Source of the DNA: Paraburkholderia sp. BCC1884
Lineage (GTDB): Bacteria > Pseudomonadota > Gammaproteobacteria > Burkholderiales > Burkholderiaceae
Length of the DNA: 64,000 nt
Assembly: GCF_900996225.1 (NCBI RefSeq)
Contig: NZ_CAAJGL010000068.1
Coordinates: 744,001 to 808,000 of the forward strand
Direction: 5' to 3'
How positions within the stretch are numbered: the stretch's first letter is position 1; every line of letters begins with the position of its first letter. The translations under genes were made by a program, and so were the position numbers. The notes under the pieces are model-generated. The model was not told where the DNA came from and did no database searches. It saw nothing but the letters and a program-made list of their open reading frames with translations. Of this stretch, positions 57,014 through 64,000 are shown one piece after another.

Positions 57014-57769
57014 ATGAAGCTGAAACGACTGTTGTCTCTCGCCTGCGTCACGTTTGCCGTGAGCCTGGCCGGATTCTCCGGCGCCGCCTCGGCACAAACG
57101 TCGGACGTGCTCAACGTCGCCACCGACGCCACTTTCCCGCCGATGGAATTCACCGAAAACGGCGCACGCACCGGCTTCGACGTGGACATCATGAATGCGC
57201 TGGCCAAGGCCATGGGCAAACGCGTGCAATGGACCGACATCGACTTCAAAGGCCTGATTCCGGGCTTGATCGCGCATCGTTTCGACGCGGCGATTTCCGG
57301 CATCTACATCACCGACGAACGCGCGAAAGTGATCGACTTCACCGAATCGTATTACGCGGGTGGCCTCGTGGTGCTGGTGAAAAGCGATTCGCCGATCAAA
57401 TCGGTGGCGGATCTGAACGGCAAGAAGGTCTCGGTTCAGGTGGGCACGAAATCGGTGAACTTCCTGCGCGACAACTTCCCGCAGATCAATCGCGTCGAAG
57501 TGGAAAAGAATCAGGAAATGTTCGACCTGGTCGGTATCGGTCGCGCCGACGCTGCGGTGACCGGCAAGCCGGCCGCCTACCAGCTCGTCAGAACGCGCGG
57601 CGGTTTCCGCGTGCTCGACAAGCCGCTCACGACCGAAGCCTACGGTATTGCGGTGCGCAAGGACGAGCCGGAATTGAAGACCTCGTTCAATACCGCGCTC
57701 GCCAGGATCAAGGCCGACGGCACGTATGCGGCAATCGTCAAGAAATGGTTCAGCGCTAGCGCGCAATAA
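57014..57769 (+). CDS. Polar amino acid ABC transporter substrate-binding protein (HisJ/ArtJ type)
   Basis: 251 aa. Signal peptide to about residue 27 (ASA/Q), then a type 2 binding fold with the family motifs VATDATFPPMEFTENGARTGFDVDIMNALAKAMGKRV and GLIPGLIAHRFDAAISGIYITDERAKVIDFTESYY. It binds a polar amino acid in the periplasm. AAGGAG precedes the ATG. The hutG gene downstream suggests histidine, urocanate-derived formimidoylglutamate or a related compound as ligand. Confidence 0.88.
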   Translation: MKLKRLLSLACVTFAVSLAGFSGAASAQTSDVLNVATDATFPPMEFTENGARTGFDVDIMNALAKAMGKRVQWTDIDFKGLIPGLIAHRFDAAISGIYITDERAKVIDFTESYYAGGLVVLVKSDSPIKSVADLNGKKVSVQVGTKSVNFLRDNFPQINRVEVEKNQEMFDLVGIGRADAAVTGKPAAYQLVRTRGGFRVLDKPLTTEAYGIAVRKDEPELKTSFNTALARIKADGTYAAIVKKWFSASAQ

Positions 57770-57786
57770 CCGGCTGAGCAAACGAA

Positions 57787-58455
57787 ATGGAACTCGATTT
57801 TTCGCCTGTGATTGCCGGCTTGCCGGACATCATGCATGGCGCCCTGGTGACGGTCGAAGTGACCGCCGCCTCGCTCGCGCTCAGTTGCGTGCTGGGTCTG
57901 CTGATCGGTATCGGCCGGCTCACGCCGCAGCGGCGCATCGTATATGGCCTGTGCACCGCGTATTTGACGTTTTTCCGCGGCACGCCGTTGCTCGTGCAAC
58001 TGTTCCTGCTGTTTTTCGGCTTGCCGCAATTCGGCATTCTGCTGCCGGCGTTCGTGTGCGGCATGCTCGGGCTCGGTCTGTATTCGGCGGCGTATGTGTC
58101 GGAGATCGTGCGAGGTGCGATTCAATCGGTGGATCGCGGGCAGATGGAGGCGGCGCGCTCGATCGGCATGTCGTCGGGCCAGGCCATGCGCGCGATCATT
58201 TTGCCGCAGGCCATCGTGCGGATGATTCCGCCGCTCGGCAACGAATTCATCGCATTGATCAAGAACTCGGCGCTGGTGTCGTTGCTGACGATCGACGATC
58301 TGATGCATGAAGGTCAGAAAATCATCAGCGTGTCGTACCGCTCGCTCGAAGTGTATCTGGCCATCGCGCTGGTGTATCTGGTGTTGACGCAGGCGACCAA
58401 TTACGCGCTGCATCGTGTGGAGCGTCGTTTGCGTGCGGGAGGGATGGTGCAATGA
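57787..58455 (+). CDS. Polar amino acid ABC transporter permease
   Basis: 222 aa with five membrane helices and the HisM/GlnP signature [18 protein letters not shown], followed by the [45 protein letters not shown]ase-contact motif. It is a single permease, probably a homodimer. It starts 17 bases after the binding-protein gene. Confidence 0.9.
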   Translation: MELDFSPVIAGLPDIMHGALVTVEVTAASLALSCVLGLLIGIGRLTPQRRIVYGLCTAYLTFFRGTPLLVQLFLLFFGLPQFGILLPAFVCGMLGLGLYSAAYVSEIVRGAIQSVDRGQMEAARSIGMSSGQAMRAIILPQAIVRMIPPLGNEFIALIKNSALVSLLTIDDLMHEGQKIISVSYRSLEVYLAIALVYLVLTQATNYALHRVERRLRAGGMVQ

Positions 58456-59228
58456 ATACAGTGGCCAACATCAATCAGCCGATCGTCAGCATTCGCGGGC
58501 TGACCAAATCGTTCGGCACGCATACCGTGCTGAACGGTATCGACTTCGATATCCAGCCGCAGCAGGTGGTGGTGGTGATCGGGCCGAGCGGTTCGGGAAA
58601 GAGTACGTTTTTGCGCTGCTGCAACGGACTTGAGCAGGCGGAAGGCGGCACCATCGATATCTGCGGGCATCGGCTGGTCGATCAGGGCGCAATGCTCAAG
58701 GAGCGTTCCCTCAACGCGCTGCGCACGGAAGTGGGCATGGTGTTTCAGTCGTTCAATCTGTTCCCGCATCTGTCGGTGCTGCATAACATTACCGTCGGAC
58801 CGCGCATGCTGCGCGGCGCCAGCAAACCGGAAGCCGAAGCGGCCGCCATGGCGCTGCTGGAAAAGGTCGGACTTGCGCATAAGGCGGACGTGATGCCGGC
58901 GAGTTTGTCCGGCGGTCAGAAACAACGCGTGGCGATTGCTCGCGCACTCGCGATGCAACCGCGCGTGATGTTGTTCGACGAGCCGACTTCCGCACTCGAT
59001 CCCGAACTGGTCGGCGAAGTCCTGCAGGTGATGAAACTGCTGGCAAGCGAAGGTATGACGATGGTGGTCGTCACGCACGAAATGGGCTTTGCAAAAGAAG
59101 TGGCCGACGTGGTGGTGGTGATGGACGGCGGCGCGATCGTCGAAGCGGGGCCGCCCGCCGAGATCTTTTCGGCGCCGAAGCAGCCGCGCACACAGGCGTT
59201 CCTGCAGGCGGTGCTGTCGCGCGCATGA
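58452..59228 (+). CDS. Polar amino acid ABC transporter ATP-binding protein
   Basis: 258 aa with Walker A (GPSGSGKST), signature [17 protein letters not shown], Walker B ([14 protein letters not shown]) and the H-loop VVTHEM. It overlaps the permease gene by 4 bases and the hutG gene by 4 bases (ATGA both times), so the four genes form one coupled operon. Confidence 0.92.
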   Translation: MNTVANINQPIVSIRGLTKSFGTHTVLNGIDFDIQPQQVVVVIGPSGSGKSTFLRCCNGLEQAEGGTIDICGHRLVDQGAMLKERSLNALRTEVGMVFQSFNLFPHLSVLHNITVGPRMLRGASKPEAEAAAMALLEKVGLAHKADVMPASLSGGQKQRVAIARALAMQPRVMLFDEPTSALDPELVGEVLQVMKLLASEGMTMVVVTHEMGFAKEVADVVVVMDGGAIVEAGPPAEIFSAPKQPRTQAFLQAVLSRA

Positions 59229-60184
59229 GAGTTCCATTCGATGAGAAGGTCTGGGCCGGCCGCTGCGACGACGGCGAGCCTGGCGATACGCGACGCGTAT
59301 TCAACCAGGTTGTGCCGTTCGGCGATGCCCTGGAGACGCGTGGCGACACGCCGGTGATCGTCGGTTTCGGCTCTGACGAAGGTGTGCGTCGCAATCAGGG
59401 TCGTGTCGGCGCTGCGCACGCGCCTAAAGAGTTGCGGCGCGCGTTGGCGGGCTTGCCGGCGAGGCTGTCGATGGCGTCGCTTGCCGATGCGGGCGACGTG
59501 GTTTGCGACGACGGCGACCTCGAAACCGCGCAGAAGGAACTCGCCGAGGTGGTCTGCGACGTGCTGACTGCAGGCGCGCGACCGATCGTATTCGGCGGCG
59601 GCCATGAGGTTGCATGGGGGACGTATAGCGGTTTGCGCTTGCATCAGTCCCGCACCAATGCGGCCGCACCGGGCACGCGCAAGTTACTGATCATCAACTT
59701 CGACGCGCACTTCGATCTGCGCCAGAAGCGTCCGGTGAATTCAGGCACGCCGTTCGATCAGATCGCGAACGACTGCGCCGAACGTAGCGTGCCGTTCAAC
59801 TACGTTTGCTACGGCGTCAGCGATCTGGGCAATACCGCTTCGCTGTTTGCTCATGCGGAACGGCTCGGCGTGCATTACGTGCTCGACGTCGACATGCAGG
59901 AGGCGCTCCTGCCGCGTCATCTGCGCGAACTTCAGCAAAAGCTGGACGCAGTCGACGACGTCTATCTGACTATCGACCTCGACGTTCTGCCCGGCGCCAC
60001 CGCACCCGGCGTGTCTTCACCCGCTGCGTTGGGCGTGCCCTTGCTGGTGGTCGAAGCGATGGTGCAGCGCATCCGCGCGTCCGGCAAGTTGCGCGTGGCG
60101 GATATCGCGGAGTACAACCCATCGCTCGATCAGGACAAGCGCACGGCGCGGGTTGCAGCGCGGCTGGCTTACCGGTTGCTTTAA
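59225..60184 (+). CDS. hutG: Formimidoylglutamase
   Basis: 319 aa of the arginase/ureohydrolase family. The manganese-binding motifs are [18 protein letters not shown] and DLDVLPG; a short N-terminal [19 protein letters not shown] segment is typical of HutG. It hydrolyses N-formimidoyl-L-glutamate to glutamate and formamide in the five-step histidine pathway. The ATG overlaps the ATPase gene. The other hut genes are absent from the window, so this may be a second copy dedicated to an imported substrate. Confidence 0.9.
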   Translation: MRVPFDEKVWAGRCDDGEPGDTRRVFNQVVPFGDALETRGDTPVIVGFGSDEGVRRNQGRVGAAHAPKELRRALAGLPARLSMASLADAGDVVCDDGDLETAQKELAEVVCDVLTAGARPIVFGGGHEVAWGTYSGLRLHQSRTNAAAPGTRKLLIINFDAHFDLRQKRPVNSGTPFDQIANDCAERSVPFNYVCYGVSDLGNTASLFAHAERLGVHYVLDVDMQEALLPRHLRELQQKLDAVDDVYLTIDLDVLPGATAPGVSSPAALGVPLLVVEAMVQRIRASGKLRVADIAEYNPSLDQDKRTARVAARLAYRLL

Positions 60185-60218
60185 CGCACGCCATTCGTAT
60201 CGTTTAGCGCATGGATGA

Positions 60219-60261
60219 AAAAACGGCTCGCCGGAGTAGTAGTCCGGCGAGCCGTTTTTTT
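60219..60261 (+). terminator. Strong intrinsic terminator after hutG
   Basis: A 17-bp stem (AAAAACGGCTCGCCGGA and its complement) with a 7-base GTAGTAG loop is followed by more T residues (seven in a row in all). The A/T ends make it active in both directions. Confidence 0.92.
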
Positions 60262-60334
60262 GGCGGTTGCCTTCGCCGGGAAACGATTGGGTATGCTTCG
60301 CGCAACACTGTGGTTCACAACTAAACTTGACGCT

Positions 60335-60346
60335 GTGTGTATGCAC
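60335..60346. promoter_or_regulatory. MarR-type site 1 (GTGTGTATGCAC)
   Basis: A near-palindrome 16 bases before the first MarR-type gene. The same 12-mer, with one base changed or read in the opposite direction, recurs before each of the next two transcription units (60831-60842 and 61351-61362), always followed by an AT-rich tail. Confidence 0.65.
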
Positions 60347-60362
60347 ATCTAGACTTCGCATT

Positions 60363-60785
60363 ATGAACCGTCCTCTCTCCTACGATGAATGTAACTGCTT
60401 CGCGCTGCGCCAGGCGGCACGGCACGTCACGCAAATCTACGAACGCCATCTGGGCGGCGTGGGTTTGACGGCGGCGCAGTTCACGATTCTCGCCAAGCTC
60501 GCGCGCACGCCCAATCTGCCCATGGTCGACCTTGCGGACGCCATGGTGATGGAGCGCACCACGCTGGTCCGCGCCATGAAGCCCTTGCAGCGCGACGGTC
60601 TGGTCGTCGCGGAGTCTGCTGAGCACGACGGCCGCACCTTCCTGTTCAGTCTTACGGAGAAGGGCGAAGCAACCTTCGATCAGGCGGCCATCGCTTGGCG
60701 TGCCGCGCAAGATGAATTCGAAGCACAGTTCGGGCGCGGGCGCGCCAAAACCTTGCGCGCCGAATTGTTTGGCATCACCGGTTAA
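60363..60785 (+). CDS. MarR-family transcriptional regulator
   Basis: 140 aa with a MarR winged helix (LTAAQFTILAKLARTPNLPMVDLADAMVMERTTLVRAMKPLQRDGLV) and an N-terminal NCFALRQAARHVTQIYERHL dimerisation helix. It resembles the next gene at about half its positions in the first 70 residues, so the two are paralogues. It probably controls itself and the downstream pump through the 12-bp sites. Confidence 0.87.
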   Translation: MNRPLSYDECNCFALRQAARHVTQIYERHLGGVGLTAAQFTILAKLARTPNLPMVDLADAMVMERTTLVRAMKPLQRDGLVVAESAEHDGRTFLFSLTEKGEATFDQAAIAWRAAQDEFEAQFGRGRAKTLRAELFGITG

Positions 60786-60830
60786 TTAAAGCAGGCAATC
60801 GCTCCAACGGCTTTTGCCGCAGCTATCAAT

Positions 60831-60842
60831 GTGCGTATGCAC
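60831..60842. promoter_or_regulatory. MarR-type site 2 (GTGCGTATGCAC)
   Basis: Inverted near-palindrome GTGC-GTAT-GCAC, 22 bases before the second MarR-type gene. It is the perfect form of the motif: arms GTGC/GCAC. Confidence 0.65.
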
Positions 60843-60864
60843 TTATAGATGAAGAGGCGCTGAG

Positions 60865-61281
60865 ATGGAAAGGCTATTCGACGACGACTGCTTTGCGATC
60901 CGCCAGGCCGCGCGTTATGTCTCGCAGATTTACGACCGCCACCTGGCGAATGTTGGACTCACCATCACGCAGTTCTCGTTGCTAGGCCGCGTGAAGCGCA
61001 CGGGGCCATTGACGATGAAGCAACTTGCCGAAGCCATGCGCATGGAACGCACGACCCTGGTCCGCACGATCCAGCCGCTGCGCCGTAATGGCCTGGTGCG
61101 AAGCGATGCGCCGGGAGCGGACCCGCGTGCGTTGTCGATTGAAATTACGCCGGCCGGCGCGACACGCCTGGAAGCCGGACGCGCACACTGGCATGCGGCA
61201 CAAGCGGAATTCGAACACCGGTTTGGCGAACGGCGCGCGGCTGCGCTTCGTAGCGAACTGTTTGCCATGACGCAGGATTGA
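60865..61281 (+). CDS. MarR-family transcriptional regulator, paralogue of the preceding gene
   Basis: 138 aa: DDDCFAIRQAARYVSQIYDRHL at the N-terminus, then the winged helix (LTITQFSLLGRVKRTGPLTMKQLAEAMRMERTTLVRTIQPLRRNGLVRSD). Directly upstream of the EmrA/EmrB-type genes, with the 12-bp site between, so the most likely direct repressor of the pump. Start by ATG 60865, with GAGGCGC upstream. Confidence 0.88.
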   Translation: MERLFDDDCFAIRQAARYVSQIYDRHLANVGLTITQFSLLGRVKRTGPLTMKQLAEAMRMERTTLVRTIQPLRRNGLVRSDAPGADPRALSIEITPAGATRLEAGRAHWHAAQAEFEHRFGERRAAALRSELFAMTQD

Positions 61282-61350
61282 GCTCGAAGCCAGAGTCGAC
61301 ATCTGACAATAGACGACAGGCGCGACGCGCCGTTTTTTTCAACTTAGCGA

Positions 61351-61362
61351 GTGCATACGCAC
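61351..61362. promoter_or_regulatory. MarR-type site 3 (GTGCATACGCAC)
   Basis: The exact reverse complement of site 2, 11 bases before the start of the EmrA-type gene. It overlaps the expected ribosome-binding area, so a bound regulator would block transcription of the pump genes. Confidence 0.65.
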
Positions 61363-61373
61363 ATATCGATACC

Positions 61374-62471
61374 ATGTCCACTACCCCTTCGACTATCGCA
61401 CCGCCGAGCGCGGCGCAGACCGCCGCACCGGCGCGCCGCATTCCGTGGATGCTGCTGGCGGTCATCACGGTGCTGGTCGTGCTGGCACTTGCCATCTCGT
61501 ACTGGTTTTTCGTCGGGCGCTTCGTCGAGACGACCGACGACGCCTATGTCGGCGGCGATGTCACTGTCATGGCGCCCAAGGTGAATGGTTTCGTGACGGA
61601 CGTGCTCGTGCAGGACAACCAGTTTGTTCACGCTAATCAGGTGTTGATCCGGCTCGATGCACGCGACTACGACGCACGCCTCGCGCAAGCCAGCGCGGAA
61701 GTACAGAGCGCGCAGGCCGCCGTGACCGAGTTGCAAGCGAAGAAATCCCTGCAGCTTGCCACCATCAACGAGCAGGCCGCCGAAGTGCGTGCCTCCGGTG
61801 CCGAGTTGACGCGCAGTGCGGCCGATCAAACCCGTTACCGCGAACTGGTGAAGGACGACGCGGTGTCGAGCCAGGTCGTCGAAAAGGCGGACGCCGATCT
61901 CACCAAGGCACACGCTGCCGTGGATCGCAGCAGTGCGGCGCTGACGGCGGCGCAGCGTCAGATTGCCGTGCTCGACGCGCAGATCGGCGACGCCGAGGCG
62001 CGCATCGCCACCGCCCAGGCCGCACAACGTGTGGCGGCATTGAACGTCGAGTACACGACGATTCGCTCGCCGATCGACGGCTATGTCGGTAACCGCACGG
62101 CGCGCGTAGGTCTGCTGGCGAATGTCGGCGTCTCGTTGCTGACGGTGGTACCCGCGAGCGGGTTGTGGATCGACGCGAATTTCAAGGAAGACCAGTTGAA
62201 GAAGATGCAGGTCGGCGACCGCGTCGACGTCGATCTCGACGCCTCGAGCAAGCCGATGCGCGGCATAGTGGAAAGCCTCGCGCCGGCCACGGGCGCCACC
62301 TTCAGCGTATTGCCCGCAGAGAACGCCACCGGCAACTTCACGAAGATCGTGCAGCGTGTGCCGGTGCGTGTCCGTCTCGACGTGCCGAAGGACCTGCAAG
62401 GCGTGCTGCGCCCCGGTCTCTCGGCTACCGTGAAGGTGCATCTCGACGCGGCCTCGCCGGCGCACGACTGA
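61374..62471 (+). CDS. EmrA/HlyD-type periplasmic adaptor of a multidrug exporter
   Basis: 365 aa. A cytoplasmic lead and one membrane helix (about residues 23-45) precede the EmrA signature RFVETTDDAYVGGDVTVMAPKVNGFVTDVLVQDNQ. A long alanine-rich hairpin, the second lipoyl half (YTTIRSPIDGYVGNRTARVG) and the barrel domain follow. The ATG at 61374 is preferred to the 61278 frame start, which lies inside the MarR gene. It is followed 7 bases later by the EmrB-type exporter. Confidence 0.9.
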   Translation: MSTTPSTIAPPSAAQTAAPARRIPWMLLAVITVLVVLALAISYWFFVGRFVETTDDAYVGGDVTVMAPKVNGFVTDVLVQDNQFVHANQVLIRLDARDYDARLAQASAEVQSAQAAVTELQAKKSLQLATINEQAAEVRASGAELTRSAADQTRYRELVKDDAVSSQVVEKADADLTKAHAAVDRSSAALTAAQRQIAVLDAQIGDAEARIATAQAAQRVAALNVEYTTIRSPIDGYVGNRTARVGLLANVGVSLLTVVPASGLWIDANFKEDQLKKMQVGDRVDVDLDASSKPMRGIVESLAPATGATFSVLPAENATGNFTKIVQRVPVRVRLDVPKDLQGVLRPGLSATVKVHLDAASPAHD

Positions 62472-62478
62472 GCCGATC

Positions 62479-64000
62479 ATGACTGAAGTTCTCGCCAATC
62501 CCGCCGACTTGCCGACACGCACCAAAGTCCTGGCGTTCACCTTGATGTGCCTCGGGTTTTTCATGGCGACGCTCGATATCCAGATCGTGGCGTCGTCGCT
62601 CAAGGATATCGGTGGCGGCTTGTCCGCGAGTCAGGACGAACTCTCGTGGGTGCAGACCTCGTACCTGATCGCCGAAATTCTGGTGATTCCGATGTCCGGC
62701 TGGCTGACCCGCGTGTTCTCGACGCGCTGGGTGTTCGCATTCTCGGCACTCGGCTTCACGATCACCAGCATGTTGTGCGGTCTCGCGTGGGACATCAACT
62801 CGATGATCCTGTTTCGCGGTTTGCAAGGCGCGCTCGGCGCCGCGATGATCCCGACGGTGTTCACCACGGCGTTCGTGCTTTTCCCCGGCAAGCAGCGCCT
62901 GATTGCGTCCACCACGATCAGCGCGCTCGCCACGCTCGCGCCGACCATCGGCCCCGTCATCGGCGGATGGATCACGTCGCAATGGTCGTGGCACTGGCTG
63001 TTCTATCTGAATCTGGTGCCCGGCCTCGTCGTGACGGTAATGGTGCCCAAGTACGTGCACTTCGACAAAGTCGATCTGAAGCTGCTGAAATCGGGCGATT
63101 ACCTCGGCATCCTGCTGATGTCCGGCTTTCTCGGTTGCCTCGAATACGTGCTCGAAGAAGGCCCGCGCAAGAACTGGTTCGGCGACGACGTGATCGTCTT
63201 CTGCACGTGGGTGTCGGCGATCTGTTTTTTCCTGTTCATGGTGCGCGCGTTCACGGCAAAAGAACCGATTGTCGACTTGCGCGCCTTGGCGATCCGCAAC
63301 TTCGGTATCGGTAGTCTGCTGTCGTTCATCACCGGCATCGGGATTTTCTGCGCGGTGTTCCTGACGCCGGTATTCCTGTCCCGAGTGCGTGGCTTCGATT
63401 CGTTGCAGATCGGCGTGGCGTTGCTGTCCGTCGGTTGTTTCCAGCTGATCGCGATGGTGGCGTATTCGCTGGTCGCGCGTTTTATCGACATGCGCGTACT
63501 GCTGGTGTTTGGTCTGGTGCTGTTCGGTGTCGGCTGTTACCTCTACGTGCCGCTGACCAATCAGTGGGGCTGGCAGGAGTTGCTGATCCCGCAGGCGTTG
63601 CGCGGTATCGGTCAGCAGTTCTGTATTCCACCGATCGTAACGATGGCGCTCGGCTCGCTGCCGATGTCGAGGCTGCGCTCCGCAAGCGGACTGTTCAACC
63701 TGATGCGTAATCTCGGCGGCGCAATCGGTATTGCCGTGAGCAGCACGATGCTCAACGATCGTTTGAACCTGCATTACGAACGTCTCGATGAACATCTGAG
63801 CGCGGGTCGGCCGGCGGTCGAATCGATTCTGCAGCAACAAGCGGCGCATTTCGCGGCCGTCGGCGGCGATGCGTTGAATGCGGCCAATGCCGGGCTCGGC
63901 TCGCTGCATGCGCTGCTGATGCGCGAAGCGCTCGTGCTGACTTTCTCCGACACCTTTCTCGCCCTGTCGCTGTGTTTTCTGGTGGGCTTGCTGAGCGTGG
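62479..64000 (+). CDS. DHA2-family MFS multidrug exporter (EmrB/QacA type), 3' end outside window
   Basis: 507 complete codons from an ATG at 62479, running off the window. About 13-14 membrane helices are visible, with DHA2 features: MATLDIQIV near residue 30, LAGG-like FRGLQGALGAAMIP, and motif C APTIGPVIGGWI. Together with the upstream adaptor it forms an EmrAB-type tripartite exporter for hydrophobic compounds. Only the last few residues (C-terminal tail) are missing compared with the usual 510-530. Confidence 0.92.
   Translation, partial: MTEVLANPADLPTRTKVLAFTLMCLGFFMATLDIQIVASSLKDIGGGLSASQDELSWVQTSYLIAEILVIPMSGWLTRVFSTRWVFAFSALGFTITSMLCGLAWDINSMILFRGLQGALGAAMIPTVFTTAFVLFPGKQRLIASTTISALATLAPTIGPVIGGWITSQWSWHWLFYLNLVPGLVVTVMVPKYVHFDKVDLKLLKSGDYLGILLMSGFLGCLEYVLEEGPRKNWFGDDVIVFCTWVSAICFFLFMVRAFTAKEPIVDLRALAIRNFGIGSLLSFITGIGIFCAVFLTPVFLSRVRGFDSLQIGVALLSVGCFQLIAMVAYSLVARFIDMRVLLVFGLVLFGVGCYLYVPLTNQWGWQELLIPQALRGIGQQFCIPPIVTMALGSLPMSRLRSASGLFNLMRNLGGAIGIAVSSTMLNDRLNLHYERLDEHLSAGRPAVESILQQQAAHFAAVGGDALNAANAGLGSLHALLMREALVLTFSDTFLALSLCFLVGLLSV

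Noticed and set aside
62425..63909. A 494-codon minus-strand open frame opposite the EmrB-type gene
   Set aside because: It lacks hydrophobic segments or known motifs and is very rich in His, Arg, Glu and Gln, while the plus frame encodes an obvious MFS protein.

Overview
The window is high-GC chromosomal DNA from a betaproteobacterium of the Burkholderia/Paraburkholderia group. The evidence is a 433-residue dgdA with divergent dgdR (a pair known from Burkholderia cepacia), a YtcA-MFP-FUSC-OMF efflux operon, a paired DUF2844/DUF3443 locus, Burkholderia-type porins, a phasin, and many LysR, AraC and GlxA regulators. Gene density is high. I see no rRNA, tRNA, CRISPR array, insertion sequence or prophage. 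The only decayed stretches are about 2.8-3.6 kb (LysR remnant) and about 20.85-21.0 kb (porin stub). The sequence is cut inside a gene at both ends: an NCS1 permease on the left and a DHA2 MFS exporter on the right.

Layout: 0-5.8 kb holds the NCS1 tail, a DUF1272 zinc protein, two GlxA-type regulators, a leaderless PhnD-like binding protein, LysR debris and a chloroperoxidase-type hydrolase. 5.9-10.8 kb is a four-gene overlapping efflux operon on the minus strand with a divergent AraC regulator. 11.9-15.6 kb is a minus-strand bufferin-type (MNIO/DUF692) RiPP operon: DUF2282 precursor, hairpin, DUF692 enzyme, an unrecognised 325-aa protein, a DUF2063 partner and DoxX. 15.9-20.5 kb has an NTF2-like protein, 2,4-dienoyl-CoA reductase with a divergent PadR regulator and twin palindromic operators, and a porin. 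21-23.6 kb is dgdA/dgdR plus a small CxxC protein. 24-28 kb has a membrane PQQ glucose dehydrogenase and an NCS2 nucleobase symporter. 28-35 kb is a LysR gene and a ribose-type ABC/ribokinase/lipoprotein nucleoside hydrolase operon.

35-40.6 kb holds a single-domain response regulator, ArsR with a divergent old yellow enzyme, and an FAD protein/MerR/ECF sigma/DUF2878 group resembling a shortened photo-oxidative stress cluster. 40.8-45 kb has miscellaneous genes including a LysR/SnoaL-like divergent pair, a His-rich repeat protein and a phasin. 45.3-47.1 kb is DUF2844-DUF3443. 47.2-56 kb is a zinc metallopeptidase with divergent transglutaminase, ATP-grasp/alpha-E and transglutaminase genes. 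56.2-60.2 kb is an IclR regulator, a polar amino acid ABC transporter and hutG. 60.3-64 kb has two MarR genes and an EmrAB-type pump, each of the three transcription units preceded by the same 12-bp near-palindrome.

The strongest candidates for new biology are the extra gene inside the bufferin operon, the shared MarR-type sites, and the DUF3443 lipoprotein with two pepsin-like Asp motifs. All family assignments come from recognising sequence patterns; no database search was run.
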